35,244 bases of DNA. Source: Brachionus koreanus (lineage: Eukaryota > Rotifera > Eurotatoria > Ploima > Brachionidae). Position numbers and translations under genes: made by a program. Positions 23,801-33,337 of this stretch are shown in pieces; the first letter of the stretch is position 1; every line of letters starts with the position of its first letter. The stretch spans positions 149,451 through 184,694 of the forward strand of contig PJRA01000435.1 of assembly GCA_016987375.1 (NCBI GenBank). The letters run 5' to 3'. A model generated the notes under the pieces. The model was not told the origin of the DNA. It did not search any database and was given only the letters and a program-made list of their open reading frames with translations.

Positions 23801-24594
23801 AGGAGCAAAATAAACTAAAAGCAAAATCAGAATTTGAAAATGTGGAAAAAATAGAAAAAGAAGAGATGAAAAAAATTCGCCGACGAAAAAATTCGGCATG
23901 TTCGGACAAAGAAGAGGATGAATTTCGGAAAGAAAAGGACCGCGACCGGGACAAACACCGTCGTTCCTCAAATAGCCATCAAACTAATCGAAGAAATCAC
24001 AAACGTCGAAATAGCAATGACTATGAAAACGATTCAGACGCGGACAGCTATTACAGCTACAAAAATGGTCATTCAAGACACCAGAGCAAAGATGCTAAGC
24101 CAAAAGCGAACCGAAATGGCTGCTTAAACGGTCTGGCGTCCAAATCTAAGCCGGACGATGACGAAACGTCGTCAACAGTCTCCTCAATGTCAAACTCTTC
24201 GTCTTCGTCAGGTGAAAAAAATTATAAAAAATATTCCGAGTCAAAGTATTCTCAAAACAAACAGGCCACTAATCACAATCGAGATCAGATAAAAGAGTTC
24301 AAAAATGACGCCGATTACATAAAACGAATGCTTAGACTTTATAATAAAATCGCATTTGTACAGTCATCTAAGCAATTTGATCTGTTGGCAAAAATATGTG
24401 GCCTAGTCAAACCGTTCAGTTTTACCGAGAATAGTTTGTTTAATTTTGATTTGTTCACATTGGACATAAGTGTAGTGGAAAAGCTGGAGGGACTAGTTAT
24501 GCAATCGGCTCAAGTGCATTCAATTCAAAATAATTCAACATCTAGTTTAGACACATCTAAAACAAATAAAAAAAATGAACTTGTTAAAACATGA
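17879..24594 (+). CDS. MLLT3: AF9/ENL-family YEATS-domain chromatin reader, three coding exons
   Basis: Coding exons 17879-17887 (Met-Ala-Glu only), 18450-19088 and 23161-24594 (stop TGA); 693 residues. Introns are 562 bp and 4,072 bp, both phase 0. Residues 4-140 form a YEATS domain: LEIGHKAS (9-16), KVVFNLHETF (48-57), NGYGEFEFPIDIYF (74-87) and ITFVDPNPEFRKLL. H54, T56, F57, G75 and Y76 occupy the positions of the AF9 acyl-lysine pocket; AF9 has Ser at the T56 position. A long Ser/Lys-rich disordered linker with a basic patch follows. The C-terminal ANC1-homology domain (about 600-663) ends with FNFDLFTLD. Family members read acylated histone H3 and bind AF4/DOT1L in elongation complexes. 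The exon 3 acceptor at 23160 is supported by an in-frame TAA at 23128; an extra small exon in the 4-kb intron cannot be excluded. AF9 versus ENL is undecided; the symbol is for the family. Confidence 0.92.
20435..21095. mobile_element. 661-bp non-autonomous DNA transposon with long terminal inverted repeats
   Basis: The left end CCCGAGGGGACAAAAACAGG is exactly inverted at the right end (CCTGTTTTTGTCCCCTCGGG), and the match continues imperfectly for about 50 bp through repeated CTGTTTAAAC units. Flanks TTTTATTT (20427-20434) and TTTTATTA (21096-21103) look like an 8-bp target duplication with one mismatch. Inside, two related stretches (about 20687-20735 and 20825-20870, sharing GTTTAAATAG and TTGGGTGT) form a direct repeat. 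No transposase is encoded. An 8-bp duplication would suit a hAT-like mover, but the termini are not a typical hAT end; superfamily unknown. It lies in AF9/ENL intron 2. Confidence 0.88.
21469..21950 (-). mobile_element. 5'-truncated LINE 3' end inside AF9/ENL intron 2
   Basis: The minus strand reads WKMKISVE, then an open stretch with VVFSEYKKE, IKIYGNKIVGQKEIKFLGNKF, IKERCNTRLNLIKILLNKK and, after a stop, LFKSLVGSIQDYSF: the C-terminal part of a CR1/Jockey-like RT. The 3' terminus is ATTAGCTCGGTACAG plus an A-run (T-run on plus, 21469-21476). It is homologous to 3676-4140 but better preserved, with a 74-codon open segment. It is antisense to the host gene. Confidence 0.8.
22104..22390. mobile_element. 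TTAA-flanked MITE, family A, copy 1
   Basis: TTAA (22104-22107) then CACTCAAAGGACC; the right end reads GGTCTTTTGAGTG then TTAA (22387-22390), i.e. the inverted end with one mismatch. 287 bp including the TTAA duplications, no coding capacity. TTAA target sites are the mark of piggyBac-like (or Kolobok) elements. It lies in AF9/ENL intron 2. Confidence 0.85.
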
Positions 24595-24805
24595 CCAGAG
24601 ATTTTAAGTTTTAAAAAAAAAAACTCGAAAAAAAAATAATTTTAAAAAAATTAACTAAACAAAAATCCAATAATGTTTAGGCTTAAATGAATGCGAGATT
24701 GGAAATGTTGAAATGAAAGAATTCTGAACATTTTAAATGTTATCGATTGCCAAACCGATAATTATTTTCCAATATTTCAAATAGTTTAATTTTAAATTTG
24801 GTTAA

Positions 24806-24811
24806 AATAAA
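24806..24811 (+). terminator. Candidate AF9/ENL poly(A) signal
   Basis: AATAAA about 210 nt after the stop codon, followed by T-rich sequence from 24845. Confidence 0.4.
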
Positions 24812-25336
24812 GAGAAAAAAAGCCAAGTTCTTGTATTTAGAATGTAAGTTTTTTCTTTTTTTTTTTAGCTAAACTTAAATTTAAACACTCAAATCGATAA
24901 AAAATTATTTAATTAATCTAATTGATTTTTGGTTTTTATGTTTTGCTTAAAAAAAAAAATTTTAAGGCTACGATATTTATATTTCATTGATATGGTCACT
25001 TAGATATTCAATAAAACCAGATTTTGAGTTTTTAATTTCAGAAAAATTATAAACTCAAAAAATTAAGAAGAAAAATAAAAAATTTTATGGAAAATACTCG
25101 AGTGAAAGCTTTTGTCGAATAAAAGAAATTATCTATAGAATAAAAAAAATTCATTGTAGCATAAACAAAATTTTATTTATTCTAGTATAAAAATCAAATT
25201 ATTATAGCATAATAAGTCAATTAGATTTGAACAATAGAATGAAAATATATCTCTAAGAAAACTTTCATACATTGAAGAATAAAAAATAATAACTAAAGTA
25301 TAAAACGAATAAATCAAATTCTAAAGCGATTCTTAC

Positions 25337-25501
25337 CTTAGGTGCCCGACCTAGTTTCTTTTTTGCTTTTTTATTTAAATCAACTACCTTATCGTAAACT
25401 TTCCTTTTTTTTGGAAGTCCACGACTTCTTTTTCCTTTAGCTCCATTTTCAACACTCGCTTGGGGGTCCACAACATCAATATGATGCTCAACAAGATTCA
25501 C
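25337..25501 (-). CDS. Exon-like open segment with AT-hook-like basic motif
   Basis: 55 codons open on the minus strand between a possible acceptor (TAG just before 25501) and a consensus donor GTAAGA at 25336. The product has VEHHIDVVDPQASVENG, then RSRGLPKKRK, and ends in KKKLGRAPK; the basic segments resemble degenerate AT-hooks (R-G-R-P type, with the central Arg replaced by Leu). Codon use and GC are higher than in the flanks. Upstream on the same strand (about 25625-25560) another frame reads TAFALQLNEQSNVKVVHSD, vaguely like the FAR1-type DNA-binding region of Mutator-like transposases. Function unknown; probably part of a transposon gene rather than a cellular one. Confidence 0.4.
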
Positions 25502-25737
25502 CTAGGGTCTCGTAATCATGACAAGCACCAATATTTTCAAATTTTTAAATTTTATATCTGAATGGACAACTTTCACATTCGATTGTTCATTTAACTGAAG
25601 AGCAAAAGCGGTATGTAATATAAATATGATGTGAAATTTTTAGTGGGCATTCGTTTCATTTAAGAGTCTGGGAACCACTTTTTGAAATGTTTCGGTGTGA
25701 ATCGTTAATGTTAAGTTCAGTATTATTGGTAAGTACC

Positions 25738-25963
25738 TTAACACTAGAAGCACCAAGCATTTTTTCATGTTTTTTTAATTCAAAAATATTTAAAAAAAAA
25801 CTATAATTATTTTACAAAGTAATATCATTTTTTAAAGAAAATTTTAAAATCTACATAATTCAAAAAAGATATATTTGTTTGAAAAATCCATTCAAAAGAT
25901 ATGAGGATTTAAAAATTTTTCAAACGAGTCAAATGACTCTAGTGTTGGTGCTTCTAGTGTTAC
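25738..25963. mobile_element. TTAA-type MITE, family B, nested
   Basis: TTAA then CACTAGAAGCACCAA on the left; TTGGTGCTTCTAGTG then TTAC on the right, so the 15-bp ends are perfect inverted repeats and the right TTAA has one substitution. 226 bp, no coding capacity. The right subterminal region contains GTCAAATGAC, a short palindrome. It lies within the 25.1-26.2 kb element. Confidence 0.82.
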
Positions 25964-26471
25964 TTTTATTCCATTCTAACTTTTTTTTCGGCAATTTTAA
26001 TTTTTCTAAGTATTTTTAGATAAAATAATAGCAAGACTATACTGCAATTTTTTTATCTTATAGTAGCAAATGATATACTTAAAAAAAAATAAATTAATTA
26101 ATGCTATATTTTATTTTCTTATTCTATAAAGTTTATCTTTATTCTATAGTATTTATTTTTTATTCGTCAAAAGCCATCGTCAAAAATTCTCATCTAAGAA
26201 AATTTCAATTATTTAAATCAAAGTTCATTTTTGTCAGTTTTCTTTGAGCTTTGTATTTTGGTGAATTTTTTTCCTACTCTTTTTTTGCTTTTTTAATTTT
26301 CTCTCTAATTTTTTGATTAGTTTTCACAGGCAACAATTTTTCACACTTTGAAAATTTTAGACTTAATAATCAAAATTTATAATTCAATCTGAAAAATTGT
26401 ATGAAATCAGGAATAATTAAAAAAAAATAATTTCAATCTTTTAAAAAAAAGAGCTCTTTCTTAGTTTAACT

Positions 26472-26669
26472 TGTCACATCATATCTGATCTTTTCTGATA
26501 CCAAATAATATGATCTGATATTAACTAATATGAGTTGCTAGCTGGTCCCAATTGATATTAATTAAAACTAGTAAAAAATTTTAAAAATCTATTTCTTATT
26601 AGCAAATATTTAAAGGTAAAGATAAATGTATGATATTTAAAATATCTATTTAAAATGTATGATGTGACA
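26472..26669. repeat. Small inverted-repeat unit, possible MITE
   Basis: TGTCACATCATA at 26472-26483 is perfectly inverted at 26658-26669. The 198-bp span has no coding capacity and no clear target duplication. Confidence 0.35.
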
Positions 26670-26700
26670 TCTTGATTTCCGGAACTTAAATTTTTTTAAA

Positions 26701-26762
26701 TTTATATTGAAAAAAAAGCTTTATTTTTCTATTTATATTGAAAAAAAGGCTTTATTTTTCAT
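26701..26762. repeat. Two-copy 31-bp tandem repeat
   Basis: TTTATATTG followed by an A-run and CTTTATTTTTC occurs twice head to tail with a period of 31 bp and one or two differences. Confidence 0.8.
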
Positions 26763-27658
26763 GAAAAAGTTAAGAAATGAATTTTTTTATCATTATAGAA
26801 AACATAAAATTGCACTAAAAATAAAACTTAATATTTTTTGTTTAGAGTTGTCTTAATTGAAATGATACCCGGTTTGGAAATTTTAGCTTAATTCAAAAAT
26901 GAAATCAAATTGGAGATAAACTTGTTTTGAATTGATTTAGTGAACAAGACAAAGCAAAATGTATAAATGATTTTAAATTATTTTAATTTGCTGCTACTCG
27001 TGGCTGTTTACTTCGATTATTGTTTGTAATCTTTCAAAAAGAAGATTATATGAAAAATAAACTTGCTGTACTTTTCCAAATAAAATAATGTTACACTTTT
27101 TTATGATTATTTAAAATTTGACCTTTTTAAAAAAGAGAAAAGTTTTAAATAATTTTTTAAATTGTTCTTAAAAACCTCGTTTAATGAACTGAACTAATAA
27201 ACTCAGCTGAGTAATAATACTAAGTTAAACAAATTTTTTTTTCAATTTTTATTGTTTCAAATTTATTTTATCTATATTTACACATTTTTGATTTTTATTA
27301 TTAAATTACTTTATAATTGTCTTTAAATAAAAAGCTCTTGATATTTTCTTTTTTCAAATTTATACATAAAAAAAAAACAATTCAAAAGGCAAAATTATAG
27401 ACAAAATAAATTTTAAAAAAGTTAATTTTTAATTTGATAATTTTATTGACATATTTTAAATTAATTTTTACAAATAAATTTTAATTTAATTTTAAAAAAA
27501 GGTCGAAATTCAAATATTGTGTATTTTTAGTTAACTAAATCATTATTTCTTTATTAATATTTAATAATTTGATGTATTTTAAAAAATTGAATATTTTTGA
27601 TTTTAACATATTGGTAATTTTAAGTCATAAAAGATGTAAACATAAACAGAATTGAATG

Positions 27659-27689
27659 ATCTTCAAGACGATATCACCGACTCATTGTT
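27659..27689. repeat. Short dispersed repeat, copy 2
   Basis: Partner of 48-78, about 27 of 31 bases shared, including CCGACTCATTGTT. Confidence 0.35.
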
Positions 27690-27913
27690 TATTTAATTTC
27701 AAAAAAATTTATAAAATGAAAATTTTTGAGCGTTTATAAAAATCTTTAAATTCAACAAATAAAAAAGTTAAACGATAGTTTAATATCTTTATTATACTTA
27801 AAAGTAATTACCTTCATATTTTTTGAAAATTTATTTTTAAAATTCAGATAAAATAAAAAATTTACAATTCTGACTTGAAAAAATTCTGAGAAACGCCTGT
27901 GAACTATTTTTTA

Positions 27914-28109
27914 TTAACACTCAAAGGACCGGTGTCATTTTAAAACCTTTTTTATGCTTCAAAACTCATGCTTCAGAACCGTTGATCAGATTTCCAAAAA
28001 TCCAATTTTAAAATATTTACTTATAGTAACAGATTTTGTAAGTTTTGTTGTGAATGGGATATTTTCTTTGAAGAAAGCTTCAAATTTTTACCGGTCCTTT
28101 GAGTGTTAA
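27914..28109. mobile_element. TTAA-flanked MITE, family A, copy 2
   Basis: TTAA (27914-27917), CACTCAAAGGACCGGT at the left end and its perfect inverse ACCGGTCCTTTGAGTG at the right, then TTAA (28106-28109). 196 bp. Same termini as 22104-22390 but a shorter and different interior, so both are non-autonomous members of one family. Confidence 0.9.
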
Positions 28110-31100
28110 CAATAAGAATGTGACTTCTGTGCTGTCGTTTTGTTGTGTGCGAACCCTAATTGAAGAATTATCAAAAACACTAATAATCAATTATTTCTCT
28201 TTTAATTGCATGTGTTGTTGTAGTTGTGTTATTCCAATCAAATCTGATTTTAAATTACTTTTTTTAATCATCCACTTAAGTCTTTTCGTCATTTTAATGA
28301 CCTAGACTTTTTGAGGTTTTGAATTTTTTTGATGCAAATTTGGATTTTATGAAACCATTTTTTTTGATAATATTCATTCTTTCTAGTAAAATATTTTGAT
28401 TTAAAAATAATTAAAATTAATATTTAGGGTGACATTCAATAACAAAATAAACGAAATACCCCACTGTCTTAGATCTTTTTAATCAGAGTAAAACAACTTT
28501 AAGCGAAAAGAATATTTAGGCTTTCTTCTAATATATTAAAATCTAATTTCCTTATATCATAAAATCATAGCACTTAATTTAATTTATAATTTCAAATTAA
28601 AATGTTTGATTTTTTAAACAGAATTCTTATTTTTTAATTTTTGACTAAAATTTAGCAATCGGTTTAATTTAGAATTATTTAGAATGAAATCGTTTATTTG
28701 AACATAGTTTCGCATCACCAAACTATCATTCTAATTTATTCATCAAATTTATCTAATAAACGAGTGTTTTATCTCGAAGGTTTTTGTCATTTAGCTCCTT
28801 TGAGATAATAAATCTGGAAAAATTTAATCATTAGATTATTTAATGTTTTTAGCCTCAGAGATTCTTAAAAGGATATAAAAGCAAGTTTTTTATTTAATAA
28901 TATTTATCAAAATTCATTGATAAAGGCAAATAAATTCGAATTCATTCTAAAAATTTCAAATTTATTTCATAATTTATTTTAAAAGCTTTGATTTTTTTCA
29001 TCCGTCGACTTTTTTTTTTAATTCAGTTTTAAAAGGGAATTAATTCAATATTTTAATGGTTTCATTATACGCCTGAAAATCAAGCATAATTAAATATTTT
29101 TTATTTAAATTGACAAATATTTTTATATCTTTAAATCAATAAGTTAAAAAATTTGTAGCGTTTCAGAAACTATTTACGATTCCACAGACCCGATTAATAG
29201 TGAAAATAACATTGATAGAAAATTATATAATGTCAATTAAATCCATTAAATGGTGAAACTGATAATTAATAAGAATTTTAATTATAAATAAATAACATAG
29301 GAAATTAAAAAGAGCATCTCTGAATAGCTAAGCTTTTCATTTAGACTTAATATTATTTCTAAAAGTCAAAGAATGGCAATTTCTCTAGACATTAATTAGA
29401 ATTCTATGTTGAATGAAGATTAACTAAATAAATAATTTTGCTAATTTTTTTCTAAATACTGTTTAAAAAGCTTTTAAATTAAAAAAAATCCATTATATTA
29501 TTTTCAAGAGAATCATCAATTTATATAAAGTACACGTTATTTAAATGATTTTGTCAAACTAATTTATTAATCTCATCAAGCAACTGGTTGATTTTTAATT
29601 GAGAAATTTGCTATTTTTATTCAATCTTTATTTAAAAAAAATTGATAGAAATTCTCTAGCTTTTAAGCATTTTTAAGTTGATAAATTTTCTTTATGATTT
29701 TCTTTTGATAAAGATGTATTAGAATTATTTATTTAACACGTAATAATGTTTTTTCGAAAATATTTATTAAATTTAATGTTACAGTTAATTAAAAAATAAA
29801 AATGTTATAACTTATTTTTAATTTGAGAAAACTACACTTAAAGAAAATTTTGCATTATAATTTAGAAAGTCTTTTATTATAAGTTACATAAACTAGAATG
29901 AAATTTAGCAAAAATTTAAACTATCTTTTTTATTTAATATAAATGTTTTTTCTCTTGAATTAAAAATAGATTAAAAATTTATATTTATTTGAATAAATTT
30001 TAACATTTATCGTTTAAAAATGACAGATACTCGATAAAAATCGAATTTTTTATTTAAGCATGCAAATTTTTATAAATTAATAAAATCGATCAATTTGATT
30101 AAAGCAAAATTTTTTAATTTATCTTTAATTGAATTAGGCAAAACAATAAATCTGAGGGTTTTCATTTTTTGTTAAATTTCATTGAGGAAGCATTCACACG
30201 AAAAAATATCAAATATTTGAAGTTATTTAATAATTTATATTAAATTGCTGGATAAATAGCTATTTTATTTGAAAGAGATTAATTTCGAAAATTGAGAAAT
30301 TTTTTAAAGTATCAGATAAAGCACTTGAAAAGAGTTTGCATTAGAAATCGGATATTGTATCCAAAGTATTTCATTAATATTTTTTAAGAAAACTATTGAA
30401 AAAATTAATTTTAAAGTTCTACGCCACGAGTAATCAGTAATTAAAATTTTGGGATCCTCAATCAATTTTGAGAGTCTTCCTTCTTTTTTCTTAAAGAAAT
30501 TCTTCACTTTATCAATTAATGCATTGACAACTAAAATTTTTATCAGTATATTAAAACTGAATTTTTTTTTTTAATTTTAAAAAGAAGCAATAAAATTAAT
30601 ATTTTTTCCAGGCTTAAAAGAAAAAAATTATCAATAAAATTATGTGAACAAAAGAAAATATTTAAATAATTAATATCAAGTAAATCCAGATTAGAAAATT
30701 TTCATCAAAATATATTAAAATGGCATTAATCATTCCATTAAGAGCCATAAATAATCTAAATTAGTACCATGATTATATTTTAAAGAATTAAAATTTTAAT
30801 CTTCACATATTTTTCTTCGATTTTTGCTTTCTAAAATTTAGTTACGACAACCGTATTTTGGTTTGTCTGAACAGCAGTAACAAAAAGTGACTTTCACGTC
30901 AATTTATCGTTATTTGATTAAGCTAAATGGCTTTTATTTAATTTCCTTTTAAAAATATTAAATTTCATCAATTTTTTTTGAATTAAAAATTATTGCATTA
31001 GTTATTACACTTGGCATTAGGCTAAGCCTGCAATCATGGCTTATTGTATAACAATAAGATTATAAGCTTCCATTTTTCTGCATATCAACCCACTGAATCA

Positions 31101-31594
31101 GTCATTTTCACTAAAATACTTTGTTTAATAAATCATATAATAATATTTTACTCTTCGTCGATTCAACCGTTTCCAAGTTCTTTCATGCGAATTCATTTTC
31201 ATTCAATCATTCTCGGATTAGTTCACTTTAATTGCTCATTTAAACTTGAGCAAAATTTTCTATCACATTTTTCTTTAACATTGATATTAAATTTTCTGAA
31301 AATACATTTTAGCTTTCTTAGAAAATACTTGAAAATTAATTTTTAAATTACAGCATAAAATTTTCTAATTGTTCTAAATTTAACATTTTTATATTGTCTT
31401 GAGTGTAATCAACAAGTAAACAGTATTAGTTTTAATTTTTTGGTCTAATAACTGCATCATTTAGGAATTGATTTTTTAAAGACGTTCATGATTGATTAAA
31501 ATCTTGGTTTCTTTTTCAGGAACGCATTAGACATGCTTTCTATTAATCGTTACGAGCGATTATGAACATGCCATCTTGGCTTTTTTTGATCAAT
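28110..31594. other. Intergenic region, no gene seen
   Basis: Highly AT-rich. Open frames near 28.1, 30.4 and 31.1 kb lack family motifs, plausible splice context or codon bias. A polypyrimidine-AG sequence (TTTCTTTTTCAG) just before 31521 resembles an acceptor and could belong to a 5' untranslated exon of the downstream peptide gene, but this is speculative. Confidence 0.45.
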
Positions 31595-31600
31595 TATAAA
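31595..31600 (+). promoter_or_regulatory. TATA-like box upstream of the repeat-peptide gene
   Basis: TATAAA about 230 bp before the start codon, after a less AT-rich stretch (31550-31580). AT-rich background weakens it. Confidence 0.3.
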
Positions 31601-31829
31601 AATATTTATGGGCAAGTAATTAAAAAAAAGCCAATTTTATTTAAGAGGGAAGTTGATTTAAAACAATTTTCTATGAATCTGACTAAGTTTAATATTTTTG
31701 GCGGAAATAAATTTAATAGTTATTGAATAGTTTCTTTTTAATTGCTCTTTTATATTTCTTAAAATCAATTGCTTCTTTTTTTGTCTAGATATTACAAGCT
31801 TTAGTTGAAATTTTGAAAGATCATAAATA

Positions 31830-32288
31830 ATGAAAATTTTAATCCAACTATCTGTTTTTGTCATTTTCTGTTATCAGGTAAATTTATGTCTGGTAATTTT
31901 GAATTAACAAAAGCTAATTTATTTTTCAAAGATGAGATTTTCTCATGCTGATGAATTAACCGAACCAAGCTTACAAGCGGACACAAAAGACTCCAAGTTG
32001 GTCAAGCTTATTGGATACTTGGATAACTTATACGAAAAAAACAACGGCGAAATTAAGAATTTAATGAATCAAAAATATCAAATTCCTGATGAGAATGTCG
32101 ATCTTGAAAAAGATCATGACTTGGCCAAAAGATACAGGTATGATAAGCGATATCGCTTTGACAAACGATACAGATTTGACAAGAGGTATCGTTTTGATAA
32201 AAGATACAGATTTGACAAAAAAAGGAGTAATGAAGACAAAATAAACAATTTGTTCGAAAAACTACAAAAAAGATATAGATATGATTAA
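31830..32288 (+). CDS. Secreted precursor with six KR-flanked tetrapeptides (YRYD/YRFD), candidate neuropeptide
   Basis: Exon 1 is 31830-31877 and exon 2 is 31932-32288 (TAA), with a 54-bp GT-AG intron, phase 0; 134 residues. Residues 1-22 form a signal peptide (hydrophobic ILIQLSVFVIFCY, likely cleavage after SHA, before DELTE). Residues 23-81 are an acidic spacer. From 82 onward: KR-YRYD-KR, then YRFD four times each bounded by KR, then KKR, a 14-residue SNEDKINNLFEKLQ, KR, and a terminal YRYD at 131-134. Dibasic sites around short identical peptides are the standard layout of neuropeptide or peptide-hormone precursors. There is no Gly before the dibasic sites, so the peptides would not be C-terminally amidated, and they match no family I know. 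Alternative: a non-peptide repeat protein with a six-residue period. Spliced start and signal peptide make the gene itself convincing. Confidence 0.85.
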
Positions 32289-32293
32289 ATAAA
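32288..32293 (+). terminator. AATAAA overlapping the stop of the repeat-peptide gene
   Basis: AATAAA begins on the last base of the TAA stop codon. Further AATAAA/ATTAAA-like sites occur near 32415 and 32480, so the site used is uncertain. Confidence 0.3.
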
Positions 32294-32823
32294 CTTCTAA
32301 CCATAATTTTAAAACTTTTTTTTTTGATTAAGAAGACGAAAACTATCAATTTTCTATCTTTTTGTCATCGTTTTCTTAGTCTATTTCTAATAATTTAAAA
32401 TTACGCTAAGAATTAAATAAAAATTTCATAGAAAATTTAAATAGTCAATGTTATATTGGATTACTTATATTACTTTGTTCAATAAATTTTAAATTCTAGT
32501 CTTTTCTAAATTGTGTATTTTTCAATCTAAATAAAATCTATTCAAAAAAACAATTATCTTTTTATTCACAATAAAAATGGTTGAACTGAAAAAAATCCTC
32601 GCCATGTTAAAAGATTTCAATGTGGTTTCAAAGTGTTTAAGTTTTGGCTCTCAGATAAATTCAAAAAATATAAAGTACCATCACATCTCACCATGTCTTG
32701 ACCATCATCAATATACTTTTCATTCACCGCTTGAAATATACTTTTTTGAACTTTCGATTTCTTATTTTTTGAATGTAAAATTATATTAATCTTATATTAC
32801 TATTATTATAAATTTATTTTTAA

Positions 32824-33030
32824 CTATTAGTAGCAGGAGTAGTAAGTAGATAGTGCGACCCTTTCGGGTAAAGCTTATTTGATGTTATGGCAGTAAATTC
32901 GACTGTTTCCAGAGTCATTTGTCCAGGTTATTTTTAACTTAACAAATGGTTTATATAACTTATTTTCTCAACTGAACCTTCGACTTCCTGATTGATGTCG
33001 GGTGTTCGAATCACTTGACCACAGGACCGA
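32824..33030 (-). mobile_element. tRNA-derived SINE-like repeat
   Basis: Minus strand: the head GGTCCTGTGGTCAAGTGATT has an A-box-like TGGTCAAGTGA (33022-33012), and about 34 nt further GGTTCAGTTGA (32978-32968) resembles a B box, the spacing of a tRNA-type Pol III promoter. The body continues to ACCCGAAAGGGT (a GAAA-loop hairpin), CGCACTAT and a CTA-type microsatellite tail. The tail is shared with 13238-13274. Arms are too degenerate for a working tRNA. Confidence 0.6.
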
Positions 33031-33337
33031 GGAAATGTTTAACTTAACTGATCTCAAAGTACGATGAATGAGATAAGATTCAATTCAATTTTTTGAAATT
33101 TTAAGCGGATATGAAACTAGTAAAAAATTTTAAATATTGATTTTATTTGGATTTTAATCCGTGGTTTGAAGACTATGGCCTAAAGCTGCTATTTTTAGGA
33201 CAATATTTTAGATCTGGTTCTCAAGTTTTATTTGCTTTCAATGAGGTTAACTTTTTATGGCATTTTCTCTTATCACCATATGATCAAAATCATTTGAGCA
33301 AAATAATTACTTAAAGATTGGGAAGTGTTTAGATTCT

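Larger units (their letters stand above)
25099..26182. mobile_element. Possible DNA transposon with long imperfect inverted ends
   Basis: The left end carries GCTTTTGTCGAATAAAA followed within 20 bp by CTATAGAATAAA; the reverse complement of the right end carries GCTTTTGACGAATAAAA followed by CTATAGAATAAA. Inward from both ends, variants of TATAGAATAA recur every 20-40 bp, giving subterminal repeats. The interior holds a plausible minus-strand exon with an AT-hook-like segment (25337-25501) and a nested TTAA MITE. No target duplication could be fixed, so the outer limits are approximate. Long TIRs with an AT-hook protein would be compatible with a Mutator-like element, but this is inference. 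Confidence 0.45.

Noticed and set aside
23187..23971. Minus-strand open frames opposite AF9/ENL exon 3
   Set aside because: Shadows of the plus-strand exon, which carries the family's linker and C-terminal domain.
28099..28305. Cys-rich 68-codon frame starting inside the MITE at 27.9-28.1 kb
   Set aside because: Its start lies in the transposon end and the Cys residues show no patterned spacing or signal peptide.
31044..31346. 100-codon plus-strand frame upstream of the peptide gene
   Set aside because: No recognisable domain; Phe/Ser/Ile-rich as expected by chance here.
32577..32789. 70-codon frame downstream of the peptide gene
   Set aside because: No family motif; it lies between two repeats and may be fortuitous.
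32968..33030. Functional tRNA gene on the minus strand
   Set aside because: A- and B-box-like sequences are present, but the acceptor and T arms do not pair and the region continues into a SINE-like body.
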